A DNA stretch of 64,000 nt from Sporomusaceae bacterium (GCA_018434355.1 JAHDPL010000025.1:50877-114876); one strand, 5' to 3'; numbered from the stretch's first letter, positions 17,361 through 26,176 are shown. Notes: generated from the letters alone by a model not told the origin. A program made the numbers and translations.

Positions 17361-18425
17361 TTATTCCTCCACGGCCATTTCGGCCAGCTTATCGATAAAC
17401 GGGTTGGCATGCGTCATCACGCCGGGTCCGGCCCGCCGGTGCGGACCGGCAGACTCCTGCTCTTCCCGGTAACGGCGAATCACCCAGGACCGGATCACTT
17501 TGTAATCATCGCGATAACGGGCGCTTTTCTCCGGGTTGTTGGATTTGTAGGCGTCCAGAATCTCGACGAGCCGCTGCGCGCCGTCTTCGCCGAACTCGCG
17601 GCAAAGCCGGGCCAGCTCTTCTTCGGTCAGGAACACGGTATCCGCCTGCTGCACCGCATCAGGACGCAGCGAAGACGGACAGGGCTGTTCAGCCGCTTTG
17701 CGGCCAGAACGTTTGCCGGCAGCCGATGCGGCTAGCCGCTCTGGCAATACCAGCCCGGCTGGTTCCTGCAGGCTGCACGGTTCTGGCGGTGGAGGTCCAT
17801 CCAGCGGCTTATCTGTTGAATCAGCCGTTTCTGCGGTGGCGGAGACTGACACACACGCGCGCACAGCCGCGCCGTTCTTCTCTCGTTCCTCCGGTTCCGT
17901 TGGTTTACTCTCTGTTGCTTCACTTTGCTCTCCTTCACTTTCCGTTAGTTTACTTTCCTTTACTTTGTCGGTTTCAGTCGGAATTATCGCAGCTGCGGCG
18001 GAGTTTCCGTCACGGAAATCCCCGGAAATGTCGGCTGCGGCGAGTTTCTGCTGCGGAAACTCCGGCTTCTGCGGTTTTTGCCCCTTGCGCTTTTCAAACA
18101 CCGGCTCCAGGTTACGGCAGAAATTGTCGCTCCAGACGATGTTTTGCTGCCAGCAGGCGGCATCGATCGCCTCGACTTCGGCCAGCTTGTCCAGGATCGC
18201 GCGGGCCACCGGTTCGGTCACCCGCGTTTTCGACAACAGGTACTCCCAGTCCGCCGAGCGGCTACAGTTGAAGGAAAAGTCGCTGGAATCGCCGAGCAGC
18301 TCCAGCAGTTTGAACCAGAACGCGTACCCGTCATTGCCCCAGCGGGCTTCCAAAATCGCGATGGTCTTGCCGCTGTGGGTCATATGGGGAAAATAGTCGA
18401 CAGATGTCTTGGTAGGTCTTGCCAT
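17361..18425 (-). CDS. DUF4373 (Lin1244-like) phage replication protein
   Basis: The 354-residue protein begins MARPTKTSVDYFPHMTHSGK with YAFWFKLLELLG following, the DUF4373/Lin1244-Lin1753 N-terminal domain typical of phage replication initiators with winged helices. A long low-complexity Glu/Ser/Thr-rich linker (about 140-250) leads to a C-terminal helical part (ELARLCREFGEDGAQRLVEI then YRDDYKVIRSWVIRRY), similar to DnaD-like ends. It likely helps open or load replication at the phage origin. It is translated from an ATG after GGAGG. Confidence 0.75.
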   Translation of the reverse strand: MARPTKTSVDYFPHMTHSGKTIAILEARWGNDGYAFWFKLLELLGDSSDFSFNCSRSADWEYLLSKTRVTEPVARAILDKLAEVEAIDAACWQQNIVWSDNFCRNLEPVFEKRKGQKPQKPEFPQQKLAAADISGDFRDGNSAAAAIIPTETDKVKESKLTESEGEQSEATESKPTEPEEREKNGAAVRACVSVSATAETADSTDKPLDGPPPPEPCSLQEPAGLVLPERLAASAAGKRSGRKAAEQPCPSSLRPDAVQQADTVFLTEEELARLCREFGEDGAQRLVEILDAYKSNNPEKSARYRDDYKVIRSWVIRRYREEQESAGPHRRAGPGVMTHANPFIDKLAEMAVEE

Positions 18426-18442
18426 CAGGAACCTCCAGCCGC

Positions 18443-18868
18443 TCAGGCCATCACTTTTCGCTGTTTGGTTGCGAGCAGCAAGGCCGCCGCCTGGGCAGCC
18501 GCGTTGGATTCATCCTCCGGCTGCGCTGTCTGACTCATCGCCGATTCCAGATAGCGGACCAACTCCCAGCGGGGAATCATCTGGCGACCGCGCGGGCAGG
18601 AGTAGGCGATTTTCCCCTGCGCCATTTCATCACGGATGTACCAGGCGGAAACGCCGATCGCTTCGGCAGCTTCTTTCACGCTGTAAGCCAGCTTGTCAGC
18701 CGCGGCATGCGGGTCCTTTTGCCAGACCAACACCCCGGCGGATAACAGGCGTTCTTTATTTGCATCAGGCGGCGGCTCCGGCTGAAAATGCCTGGCATCG
18801 GCCAGTCGTAGCCCCGCTGATTTGGCAACTTGTTTTTTGCTTGTTGTTTCCTTCTTCGTTTTCATCAT
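18443..18868 (-). CDS. HTH DNA-binding protein (excisionase/MerR-like)
   Basis: The 141-residue protein has a central winged-helix motif, KLAYSVKEAAEAIGVSAWYI then GRQMIPRWELVRYLE, of the helix-turn-helix 17/excisionase type. It is the first gene on the left-going early transcript, opposite the repressor gene, so it could be an early regulator or recombination directionality factor. AAGGAGG precedes the ATG. The N- and C-terminal arms are low-complexity. Confidence 0.7.
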   Translation of the reverse strand: MMKTKKETTSKKQVAKSAGLRLADARHFQPEPPPDANKERLLSAGVLVWQKDPHAAADKLAYSVKEAAEAIGVSAWYIRDEMAQGKIAYSCPRGRQMIPRWELVRYLESAMSQTAQPEDESNAAAQAAALLLATKQRKVMA

Positions 18869-18885
18869 AATCCTCCTTGCTTCGC

Positions 18886-18912
18886 TTTAACTATCCTAAA
18901 TGAACAGTTAAA
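18886..18912. promoter_or_regulatory. Inverted repeat, candidate repressor operator
   Basis: TTTAACT and AGTTAAA form a perfect 7-bp inverted repeat around a 13-base centre. It lies between the leftward -10 box and the leftward gene start, a natural site for the repressor encoded at 19050. Confidence 0.45.
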
Positions 18913-18927
18913 ATTTATTTCGATGTC

Positions 18928-18956
18928 ATTCTACGCCCATGAAAATAGCATGTCAA
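18928..18956 (-). promoter_or_regulatory. Leftward early phage promoter
   Basis: On the minus strand TTGACA (18951-18956) and TAGAAT (18928-18933) are separated by exactly 17 bases. It drives the HTH, DUF4373 and loader genes and is back to back with the repressor promoter. Confidence 0.8.
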
Positions 18957-18995
18957 CGATTATTTTTCAAATTGAAATATGTGTGAAGATATGTA

Positions 18996-19024
18996 TTGAT
19001 TTGTTAAAACTAAAAGGATATACT
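18996..19024 (+). promoter_or_regulatory. Repressor promoter
   Basis: TTGATT (18996-19001) and TATACT (19019-19024) are 17 bases apart, 26 bases before the repressor ATG. Together with the leftward promoter it makes a typical lysogeny-control region of AT-rich DNA. Confidence 0.8.
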
Positions 19025-19049
19025 AATACACGAAGGGAGGTTTTCCATC

Positions 19050-19724
19050 ATGACAAGAACCAAACCCGCAGCCGAGTATCCATTTCGTGCTACGTTGCAA
19101 CGCTTGCGCCTCAAGAAAAAAATGACACAGCAGCAGCTTGCAGAAAAACTGGGCGTTTCTCCTGTCACGGTTTCCGGCTGGGAACTGGGCAGACGCGTGC
19201 CGGAGCCTCATACATTGTCGCGTATCGCTCAACTCTTCGGCACTTCCGTGGACAACCTCCTGGGGTATTCAAAGACCGCCGAAACGTTCCAGGCCGGCGA
19301 CATCGCCTATGTGCCGATGTACGGTTCGGTGGCCATTTTGGAAGGGAGGTTAGCATTTTTGGATTTCCACGGAACTTATCCCGTTCCGGCCGAAGCCGCC
19401 AAGGTTCCTCGCGGCGTCCAGGCCGTCCTGATCACTGTGCCCGATTCGTCCATGGCGTCGGAGGGCATCAGAGAAGGCTGCAAGGTTTTGACCCATGTCA
19501 ATGCCAAAGTGAATCCCGGTGATATTTGCCTGTCCATCTTTGATAAAACTCAACCCCGCATCCGTTATTGCAAGGAAGCGAACGCCGATCGTGTTGCCTT
19601 AACAACCGCAGATACGGAAAAGCCGCCGGAAGTGTTCGAAGCTGCCGAGCGCAAAAATGTCCATGTCATCGGACCTTGCATCGCTGTTTACCAGGATCTG
19701 CCGCGCGGCAAGGAAGTGACATAA
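19050..19724 (+). CDS. CI/LexA-like phage repressor
   Basis: The 224-residue protein has an N-terminal XRE helix-turn-helix (about 12-66: LRLKKKMTQQQLAEKLGVSP) and a C-terminal S24-like domain (about 100-215). PDSSMASEGIREGCKV contains the serine expected for self-cleavage. The place where the catalytic lysine is normally seen reads PRIRYCKEA, so the lysine seems absent or displaced. That suggests a repressor lifted by an antirepressor, such as the one at 11415, rather than by RecA. It lies directly downstream of its own promoter. Confidence 0.85.
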   Translation: MTRTKPAAEYPFRATLQRLRLKKKMTQQQLAEKLGVSPVTVSGWELGRRVPEPHTLSRIAQLFGTSVDNLLGYSKTAETFQAGDIAYVPMYGSVAILEGRLAFLDFHGTYPVPAEAAKVPRGVQAVLITVPDSSMASEGIREGCKVLTHVNAKVNPGDICLSIFDKTQPRIRYCKEANADRVALTTADTEKPPEVFEAAERKNVHVIGPCIAVYQDLPRGKEVT

Positions 19725-19810
19725 AAAAACGGCCCCGGTCCTTTCGGACCAGCGCCGCCTGGTTTTCGCTATTATACATTTGTTTTACAACTAGATGTTT
19801 TGTGCCGGAA

Positions 19811-19843
19811 AAGGCCCGCCGCTAAAGACGGACGGGCCTTTTA
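19811..19843 (+). terminator. Terminator ahead of integrase
   Basis: AAGGCCCG pairs with CGGGCCTT and is followed by TTAT. It closes the repressor transcript 30 bases before the integrase start. Confidence 0.7.
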
Positions 19844-19873
19844 TATCAACCGGGAAAGAAAGGGGGAGTTACT

Positions 19874-21097
19874 TTGATTGGCAGTATTCAGAAGAAGGGC
19901 AAAATCTATTATGTCGTGCTGCCAGCCGGTCAGGACCCGAAGACGCGGAAATGGAATACCAAGTGGATTCGCGTCGGGCCGGACTGCCGCGAGGCCGAGA
20001 ACCGCCTGGCGGAGATCGGCCGGGAGTACGAGCAGGGGCGCTACCGCGAAGACGAAAAAATGACGGTGACCGAGTATCTGCAGCGCTGGCTCGAAGATTT
20101 CGCCAAAATCTCGGTGCGGCGCAGCACCTTCGAAAGCTACGAGTGGTCGATCAACAAACACTTGGCGCCGAACATCGGCCAGATTCCGCTGCAAAAACTG
20201 AAGCCGGCCCAAATCCAGAAGATGCTGGCCGAAATGTGCGCGACGAAACTTTCCCGAACCTCGATCCGCTACGTCTACAATGTGCTCAATATCGCGTTGA
20301 ACCGGGCCGTGAAATGCCAGGTTCTGACCACGAATCCCTGCATTGCGGTGGAGCCGCCGCGCAAGGAAAAGTACAAGGCGACCGCTTACAACCGCGAGGA
20401 ACTGGCGGCGCTCTTGGCAGCGGCGAAAGGAACCCGACTGCTGCTGCCGATCCTGCTGGCGGCGGGCTGCGGCCTCCGGCGCGGCGAAGTCTGCGGCCTG
20501 CGCTGGCAGGATGTAATGCTGGACAAAGAAATGCTGTTCGTGCGGCATTCGCTGGACCGGCCGGAAAAAGGCAAACTGGAGCTATTGCCGGTCAAGACGG
20601 CCAACAGCGAACGGGCGGTGCGGCTGCCGGACGCTTTGGTGCAGGAGCTAAGGCAAGTCAAGGCGGCGCAAGAAAAAATCAAAGCCGATCCAAAGGCGCT
20701 CTACCAGGACAAGGATTTCATCTATGCCTGGAACGACGGCAGCCCGGTCGATCCGGACTTTCTCGACAAACGCTTCCGCGAACTGCTGGCGGACAAACAA
20801 CTGAAAAAGCTGCGCTTCCACGATCTGCGACACACCCACGCGACAATGCTGCTGCTCGAACACGTTTCAATCAAAGTGATTTCCGAGCGTCTCGGCCACT
20901 CCTCGACCAACATCACCCAGGACATCTATAGTCATGTGCTGCCGGAAATGCAAATGGAAGCGGCCAGCGCGATGGAGCGGATACTGACCCCGGCCAAACC
21001 GGAACCGACACAGCCCACGCCACCGGCGGCGACTCCCGGTAAAGTGATCAGTTTCGCCGAACGGGTGGCAAAGAAGAAGCAGACCAGCTGCGCCTAA
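19874..21097 (+). CDS. int: Tyrosine site-specific integrase
   Basis: The 407-residue recombinase has an N-terminal AP2-like arm-binding region, a SAM-like core-binding domain (about 60-150, VTEYLQRWLEDFAKI) and a C-terminal catalytic domain. GCGLRRGEVCGLRW carries the first Arg, HDLRHTHATMLL the His and second Arg, LGHSS the second His and ITQDIYSHV the nucleophilic Tyr, so it looks active. It starts at TTG after AGGGGGAG. The C-terminal tail is Pro/Thr-rich. Its 3' end lies 157 bases from tRNA-Ala, a common attachment target. Confidence 0.95.
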   Translation: MIGSIQKKGKIYYVVLPAGQDPKTRKWNTKWIRVGPDCREAENRLAEIGREYEQGRYREDEKMTVTEYLQRWLEDFAKISVRRSTFESYEWSINKHLAPNIGQIPLQKLKPAQIQKMLAEMCATKLSRTSIRYVYNVLNIALNRAVKCQVLTTNPCIAVEPPRKEKYKATAYNREELAALLAAAKGTRLLLPILLAAGCGLRRGEVCGLRWQDVMLDKEMLFVRHSLDRPEKGKLELLPVKTANSERAVRLPDALVQELRQVKAAQEKIKADPKALYQDKDFIYAWNDGSPVDPDFLDKRFRELLADKQLKKLRFHDLRHTHATMLLLEHVSIKVISERLGHSSTNITQDIYSHVLPEMQMEAASAMERILTPAKPEPTQPTPPAATPGKVISFAERVAKKKQTSCA

Positions 21098-21219
21098 ATG
21101 CCCCTTCTCTTATGTGGTGGCGATATCCGAACTGATGCAAAAGGAATAGTGCTGATGTGTGAAAAAAACAATGTGCAAAAACACATTTTTAGAAAAATTT
21201 TTAGAAAGCATGAAAAAAA

Positions 21220-21241
21220 GGTTTCGCAGAATTGCGAAACC
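21220..21241 (-). terminator. Terminator of tRNA-Ala
   Basis: GGTTTCGCA and TGCGAAACC form a 9-bp stem followed on the minus strand by TTTTTTT, 13 bases past the tRNA 3' end. Confidence 0.8.
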
Positions 21242-21253
21242 CCTTGATTTCAG

Positions 21254-21329
<76 letters not shown>

Positions 21330-21434
21330 ACGTTGCCGACGAATGTTATTATAGCGTAGAGTAAAATCCTCTGTCAATAGCTTTCAGTAAAATAGCATTA
21401 TAACGCAGATTTAGGAAACTTGCGCGGGCTGTTG

Positions 21435-22238
21435 TCAGGGGAGAATCGCCAGCGATTTCAAAACATCCACGGCAATGCCGCGAGCTTTCATGCCACTAGC
21501 TTCTTTTTCCCCCTCGATATTTACGGCAAAAAAGTAGCGCCGTTGGTCACGCTCTACTGCTCCAACAAACCAACCGACGGTGAACTGACCACCGACATAG
21601 GCGGAACCGGTTTTACCGGAGAACCGGACCCCGTCCGTCTCCGACTGCAGGATAATTTTGCGGACTGTGGCCATGTTGCGCGGTGAAAATGGCAAATCAT
21701 CCTGATATAAGCGACACAGCAAATCGACCTGCTCACGAGCGTTGATGACAAGCGAGGAATGAAGCCAAAACCGGTCGATGCCGCCGGAAATATCGCGATT
21801 GCCGTAAGGCAGGGCATCAAGGTGCTGTTGCATCCGCTGCGGCCCGATCATCTGGGCCAGCGCCTGATAATACCAGACTACCGAGTTTTGTATCGCCGAA
21901 GTCATCGTGTGGTCCCTATTCCAAGCAGTAATCGAACTTGGCTGGCCGTTCCAGGCGATAACCATCTTTTCATCGACAGCCACGCCGGTTTCCAGCGCGA
22001 TCAGCGAGTTGTAAATCTTAAACGACGAGCAGGGTGTCAAACGCTTTTCACTTTGCGGCTGATTGTAAACGGTATATTGATCGGCGGCTTCATCGTACAG
22101 CACAAAGGTTCCCTGAGCTCCCTGGAAAAAAGCCGCTGCCTGATCCAGCGATTTCAGCGGAGCGGCCTGCAGGGAAGGCAAACACAACAGTAGGGCCAAT
22201 AAGCAAAACAGTCCGATGCGGCTGCTATTTTTCAACAT
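21435..22238 (-). CDS. Class D (OXA-type) beta-lactamase
   Basis: The 267-residue enzyme has a signal peptide (LFCLLALLLCLPSLQA) and all class D motifs: Ser71-Ser-Phe-Lys74 (the more common form is STFK), SVV at 119-121, YGN at 145-147, KTG at 209-211 and Trp223. It hydrolyses beta-lactams in the space between the membranes, using a carboxylated lysine. ATG 22238 is chosen over the overlapping TTG at 22241. It ends near the tRNA-Ala gene, outside the phage region, and there is no sign of an integron or insertion sequence, so it looks like a resident chromosomal gene. Confidence 0.92.
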   Translation of the reverse strand: MLKNSSRIGLFCLLALLLCLPSLQAAPLKSLDQAAAFFQGAQGTFVLYDEAADQYTVYNQPQSEKRLTPCSSFKIYNSLIALETGVAVDEKMVIAWNGQPSSITAWNRDHTMTSAIQNSVVWYYQALAQMIGPQRMQQHLDALPYGNRDISGGIDRFWLHSSLVINAREQVDLLCRLYQDDLPFSPRNMATVRKIILQSETDGVRFSGKTGSAYVGGQFTVGWFVGAVERDQRRYFFAVNIEGEKEASGMKARGIAVDVLKSLAILP

Positions 22239-22249
22239 CAAAACTCCTT

Positions 22250-22693
22250 TCAGTAACGCGGTAGTTTTGCCTGCTCTTCGCAGTAAGCAGCCGGGCCGAT
22301 TTCTTTCATCCGATTGTTGATCGACAACCAGCGCTCGCGAAGTTTACCTTCAAACTGGTTATCGCAGGGATATTTACCGCACTGAAAGCAGAAATCAACC
22401 TTGTTTTCTTTGTGGCAAGTGCACGCTTCGCAGATAGAGGGACAAAGCACCTGGTCGCCGCGACAACCGCTGCAAGCCGCACCGGCAAACGAAGCTAGCA
22501 CTTCCTGGAACTGATCGTAGCCACGAAAAGCCGGAACCGCATCGGCCTTCAGCTTGGCCAATCGTTGATAGTTTCCCAGCAGTTCGATGAGGCGTACGCT
22601 GGTTGCCTTGATTTCCCCCTCAGCATAGTCTGCACAGCGAGAACAATCAAGACCACATGGCGCCAGTCGCGCTTTTGCCGCCAAATATTCCAT
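22250..22693 (-). CDS. DUF3795 cysteine-rich protein
   Basis: The 147-residue protein begins MEYLAAKARLAPCGLDCSRC and contains CSGCRGD, CPSICEACTCHKE, FCFQCGKYPC, the DUF3795 pattern with several CxxC-type pairs that could bind zinc or an Fe-S cluster. ATG 22693 is preferred because CAGGAGGTGACTAGC precedes it; the longer frame to 22891 has no ribosome site. It ends 11 bases before the beta-lactamase start, so the two may be co-transcribed. Function unknown. Confidence 0.8.
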   Translation of the reverse strand: MEYLAAKARLAPCGLDCSRCADYAEGEIKATSVRLIELLGNYQRLAKLKADAVPAFRGYDQFQEVLASFAGAACSGCRGDQVLCPSICEACTCHKENKVDFCFQCGKYPCDNQFEGKLRERWLSINNRMKEIGPAAYCEEQAKLPRY

Positions 22694-22851
22694 GCTAGTC
22701 ACCTCCTGATATTTCATAGCATGTTTCGACGCAGCTTGCTCATCCTCCTGTTTAATGCTAAGCAGCAGTAAGTCAAGCAGTACGATAACCCTTCGCCTTT
22801 TTATTATATATCTCATTTTTGCAGGGCGGCCTGAATGACTGCTAACAAAAC

Positions 22852-22876
22852 GCCCGCCACCAAAACGGCAGCGGGC
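22852..22876 (-). terminator. Terminator shared in sequence with prophage repeat block
   Basis: GCCCGCTGCCG/GGTGGCGGGC followed by GTTTTGTT on the minus strand, lying downstream of the flavoprotein gene. It is almost identical to the hairpin in the repeat block at 12854-13096. Confidence 0.6.
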
Positions 22877-23050
22877 ATCATACCCAGACAAACACCCAGA
22901 TAGTCATAATAGCATCCACTCCGATTACTGCTGAAAAATATCTGTCCCAACAAACTTATTCAGAGAAGAAGCTTTTTTGGGAATCACCGCACCCCTGGGC
23001 AACCTCATCCCGTCGATTTTATCTTTCGCATTGAATGCAGCACCAACGGA

Positions 23051-23599
23051 TTATACTATACTTTTCCCCAACGCTTCGGCTCGTTTCAAGCCATCCGTGT
23101 TTAAGATGTCCTGTTTGTCTTGCACTCCTGCAACAAGGATCACGCCACTGTCTTTCCAGCCGAGGAATTCCGCCATCAGATGATAGGACTTAACAATTCC
23201 CTCATAAATCTTTAAATCCTCACCGCCACCAACAACCAACAAGGCGCATTCTTTCACTTTGAGGGGTCTTTTCCCGATCAAGAAAGCAAAAAACTTGTCG
23301 ATTGCCGCTTTCAGCTGGGCAGGAAACGTAAACCAATACAACGGGCAAGCAAACACCACCATATCGGCTTGTTCAACTAAGGGTGCCAGTTCGGCAAAAT
23401 CATCAGGGATAGAGCAGGCGCTGCCATTGCTGAAGCATGTCTGACAGGCGATGCACCCTTTTATCGATTTTTCCGCGGTCGCGAACTTAACGGTCGTGTG
23501 CCCTGCTTGCTGTGCGCCGGCGATGAATGCATCCGCCAACTTATCGCTATTTCCGTTCTTCCTGGGGCTTCCCGTCAATACCAGTATGTTTTTCGCCAC
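23051..23599 (-). CDS. Flavodoxin-fold NADPH-dependent FMN reductase
   Basis: The 182-residue protein starts with NILVLTGSPRKNGNSDKLAD, the FMN phosphate-binding loop of the iron-sulfur flavoprotein/FMN reductase family, followed by CIACQTCFSNGSACSIPDD and CPLYWFTFPAQLKAAIDKF. It probably reduces flavin or quinone-like substrates. GTG 23599 is the likely start after GGGAGGAATTGAT. It is divergent from an HxlR regulator, which usually controls such redox genes in response to electrophiles. Confidence 0.85.
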   Translation of the reverse strand: MAKNILVLTGSPRKNGNSDKLADAFIAGAQQAGHTTVKFATAEKSIKGCIACQTCFSNGSACSIPDDFAELAPLVEQADMVVFACPLYWFTFPAQLKAAIDKFFAFLIGKRPLKVKECALLVVGGGEDLKIYEGIVKSYHLMAEFLGWKDSGVILVAGVQDKQDILNTDGLKRAEALGKSIV

Positions 23600-23741
23600 A
23601 TCAATTCCTCCCAACCAAATTCAATTCGTTCGACTGACTCAGCAAAGCAGATCGTGCTCCCCCTGTTTTTCCGAAACAAGGAACCTGCTATAATAATATT
23701 CACTAATGCTCTAATTAGCAATAACGCACTTTTTTGTTTCA

Positions 23742-23761
23742 TAGTATCTTTTTATATACTA
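23742..23761. promoter_or_regulatory. Candidate HxlR operator
   Basis: TAGTAT and ATACTA form an inverted repeat 19 bases before the HxlR GTG, in the divergent gap with the flavoprotein gene; a natural autoregulatory site. Confidence 0.4.
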
Positions 23762-23780
23762 ATCACTGGAGGGATGCCGA

Positions 23781-24167
23781 GTGGCAAAAACGCGAAATAC
23801 TCCCTATCATTGTCCCATGGAATTAACTATCGATCTCATCGGCGGGAAATGGAAATCGTTGATCTTGTGGCACTTAGGCGAAAACACTTTCCGTTTCAAC
23901 GAACTAAAAAAGATGCTGCCGCAAATAACCCAAAAAATGTTGACGCAACAACTTCGGGAATTGGAGCAGGATGGGCTGCTCAAGCGATTTGTGTATACCC
24001 AGGTACCGCCCAAAGTCGAATACTCCTTGACCGAAGAAGGCAAAACCTTGTTGCCTATCTTGGAATTGATGTGCCAATGGGGCATGAATTACGCCAATCA
24101 GTCCGAGGCGATAAAACACAGAATCGCGGCAAAGGTTCTTGTCGGATCTGCTTCTCTGGCTCTGTGA
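23781..24167 (+). CDS. HxlR-family transcriptional regulator
   Basis: The 128-residue winged-helix protein includes [20 protein letters not shown], with the N-terminal cysteine common in this redox/electrophile-sensing family, then [20 protein letters not shown] and [12 protein letters not shown]. It starts at GTG after GGAGG. It likely represses itself and the divergent flavoprotein gene until a quinone, diamide-like or aldehyde stress modifies the cysteine. Confidence 0.92.
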   Translation: MAKTRNTPYHCPMELTIDLIGGKWKSLILWHLGENTFRFNELKKMLPQITQKMLTQQLRELEQDGLLKRFVYTQVPPKVEYSLTEEGKTLLPILELMCQWGMNYANQSEAIKHRIAAKVLVGSASLAL

Positions 24168-24239
24168 ACGAATCTGCATAGCGATGACGCATTCCAAGAA
24201 AACCATGCATATGCATTAAAATCGATAGGAGGTAACCGC

Positions 24240-25010
24240 GTGAAAACAGCAATCAAACAATATATTCTGGGCCTGGGCGTCGATGACGTAGGGTTTGCCA
24301 GAGTCTCTGATTACTACAGTGCCAAGTCCTATCCGATCGACCACTTCCTTAGCGGAGCCAAAACAATCATCGTCATGGTTTTCCAAGAGCTGGGTATCGA
24401 AAGTCCCAGTGCCACAATCGCCATGAACAGCCGACTGGACATGAATTGCTTCCAGCGCTCCTGCAGTTACCAGATCAGCCGTTATCTCAAAAGACAATAT
24501 CAAGCGACGACCGTCGATATGCCCTATTCATCGCCGATGGAACAGCATAAAGACCGGCTGGCTTTGGCCGATTTTTCGCAGAGGCACGCAGCAGTCGCCG
24601 CCGGACTGGGTAGCTTGGGACGCCACAATCTTGTCATTCACCCGCGCTTTGGCACGCGAATCGGCTTGGTTTCGCTGATAACCAACCTTGAGCTTGAACC
24701 GAACGCTCCTGTGCAGCAAGACCTGTGCATTCATTGCGACCTTTGCGTCAAGAATTGTCCGGGTGCTGCCCTCGATACACCCGGCAAGACAGATGTCAGC
24801 AAATGCATCCTTCATTCGCAGCCCTACGGATTGCGGGCAGACATCGGCTTCTGGCAGCAATTCGCCGCAAACTCGCCGGAAGAACAAAAACAGATGTTTA
24901 TTGATGAGAAATATTGGCGGATGAAACAGGCTCATTCTATCGGCATGCAATATTATTGCTTCAACTGCATGCGGTCTTGCCCTGTCGGCGTAAACCAGGC
25001 AGCTCTATGA
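24240..25010 (+). CDS. QueG-like 4Fe-4S epoxyqueuosine reductase family protein
   Basis: The 256-residue protein has GVDDVGFARVSDY at its start and a dicluster ferredoxin part with CIHCDLCVKNCPGAAL and, near the end, CFNCMRSCPVG, as in epoxyqueuosine reductase-like proteins. It is shorter than true QueG (about 350-380), lacks the HEAT-like C-terminal region, and is not next to queuosine genes, so it is more likely a related cobalamin-type or general reductase. It starts at GTG with AGGAGG upstream and follows HxlR on the same strand, possibly in its regulon. Confidence 0.7.
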   Translation: MKTAIKQYILGLGVDDVGFARVSDYYSAKSYPIDHFLSGAKTIIVMVFQELGIESPSATIAMNSRLDMNCFQRSCSYQISRYLKRQYQATTVDMPYSSPMEQHKDRLALADFSQRHAAVAAGLGSLGRHNLVIHPRFGTRIGLVSLITNLELEPNAPVQQDLCIHCDLCVKNCPGAALDTPGKTDVSKCILHSQPYGLRADIGFWQQFAANSPEEQKQMFIDEKYWRMKQAHSIGMQYYCFNCMRSCPVGVNQAAL

Positions 25011-25254
25011 TGGAAAAGCTCTCGGCTCATAGACCGAGCAGATAGCCAGTTACGTTACCCTTCGCGTCAAGTTCCACCAGCCTTAAAACCGATCCTGGAG
25101 CGTTTCGATTTTGTCAAATTCATCATATTTGTGGCCAAAGACAACATGGTCTGTCGTGAATGAATAGAAAGACTCATCGCTAATCCTACTTGGCGCTTTT
25201 GCATCATAATGATTCGTTGTTTTTGCGATAATACAAATAATGGAGTGGACGAGA

Positions 25255-26169
25255 ATGACGACTACAAGAACTTTTCCGTTGCGCATCTTGTTATGCATCG
25301 TTCTCTCCATTACCGTTTTTCCAACCGCACCGACTATCGCCGCAACAGAGTTTGAAATCTATCCTACCTATCGCCAGGACAATTTTGTCTGGAACAAAGC
25401 AGGATTAAATGATTTCCCAAACATCATCTCGGAACTCAAATGGGAAAATTTGCGGATTCAGGGAGTCAAAGGCGTCTTGAAGCACGACATGGGCAAGCGC
25501 CATTTTCTTGAAGCTAGCGGCAGCTGGGGCTGGATTTATTCCGGCGCCAACCAAGATTCCGATTATGACGGGGATAACCGCACCGAGGAAACTTCCCGGT
25601 CCAACAATACCTCCGACCACGGCAACGTCTTCGACTTGTCGCTGGCTCTTGGCTGGAAACTGCAGGATAAGCTAACCCGCCGCACCAACTTGCTTGCGGG
25701 CTACGCAATCAACAGTCAGAACATGACCATGACCAATGGAGTGCAAACAATCCCGCCGGATGGACCCTTCGCCGGGCTGAACGCCGCCTATAAAGGTCTT
25801 TGGCGTGGACCCTGGATCGGGCTTGCTCATGAACAGCAACTGGATAAAAAATGGACGCTGACAACCCGTGTCGAATACCACCTGCCGACCTATAACGGCG
25901 AAGCCCATTGGAACCTGCGCAACGACCTCGCCCACCCTGTCACCAACAACCATTGGGCGAACGGGCAGGGACTCGTCGCCTCGCTGGGCTGCGATTACAT
26001 AGCAGGACCGAATTGGCGGATCGGGGCCTGGCTCGACTATACAAACTACTTAGCCAAAAACGGTACCGACCAGGTCAATATAGTTGACGGCAGACATGTG
26101 CAAATTCGGTTAAACGAAGTTCGCTGGGACTCCTGGGCCTTTCGGCTGAAGGCAACCTATCGGTTTTAG
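25255..26169 (+). CDS. Omptin-like outer-membrane beta-barrel protein
   Basis: The 304-residue protein has a signal peptide (about 1-30, ending TIAA) and alternating beta-strand pattern throughout, ending in FRLKATYRF with the terminal Phe used for BAM insertion. ISELKWENLRIQGVKGVL and the acidic loop ANQDSDYDGDNRTEE resemble omptin/Pom-type barrels. The catalytic His-Asp pair of omptin proteases cannot be confirmed by eye. GGAG overlaps the upstream ATG at 25240, so the ATG at 25255 is the start. It is direct evidence for an outer membrane in this Firmicute. Confidence 0.7.
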   Translation: MTTTRTFPLRILLCIVLSITVFPTAPTIAATEFEIYPTYRQDNFVWNKAGLNDFPNIISELKWENLRIQGVKGVLKHDMGKRHFLEASGSWGWIYSGANQDSDYDGDNRTEETSRSNNTSDHGNVFDLSLALGWKLQDKLTRRTNLLAGYAINSQNMTMTNGVQTIPPDGPFAGLNAAYKGLWRGPWIGLAHEQQLDKKWTLTTRVEYHLPTYNGEAHWNLRNDLAHPVTNNHWANGQGLVASLGCDYIAGPNWRIGAWLDYTNYLAKNGTDQVNIVDGRHVQIRLNEVRWDSWAFRLKATYRF

Positions 26170-26176
26170 TTGAACT

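Noticed and set aside
25083..25310. A 75-codon minus-strand frame before the outer-membrane protein gene
   Set aside because: No ribosome site and no recognisable protein pattern, and it overlaps the start of a well-supported gene.
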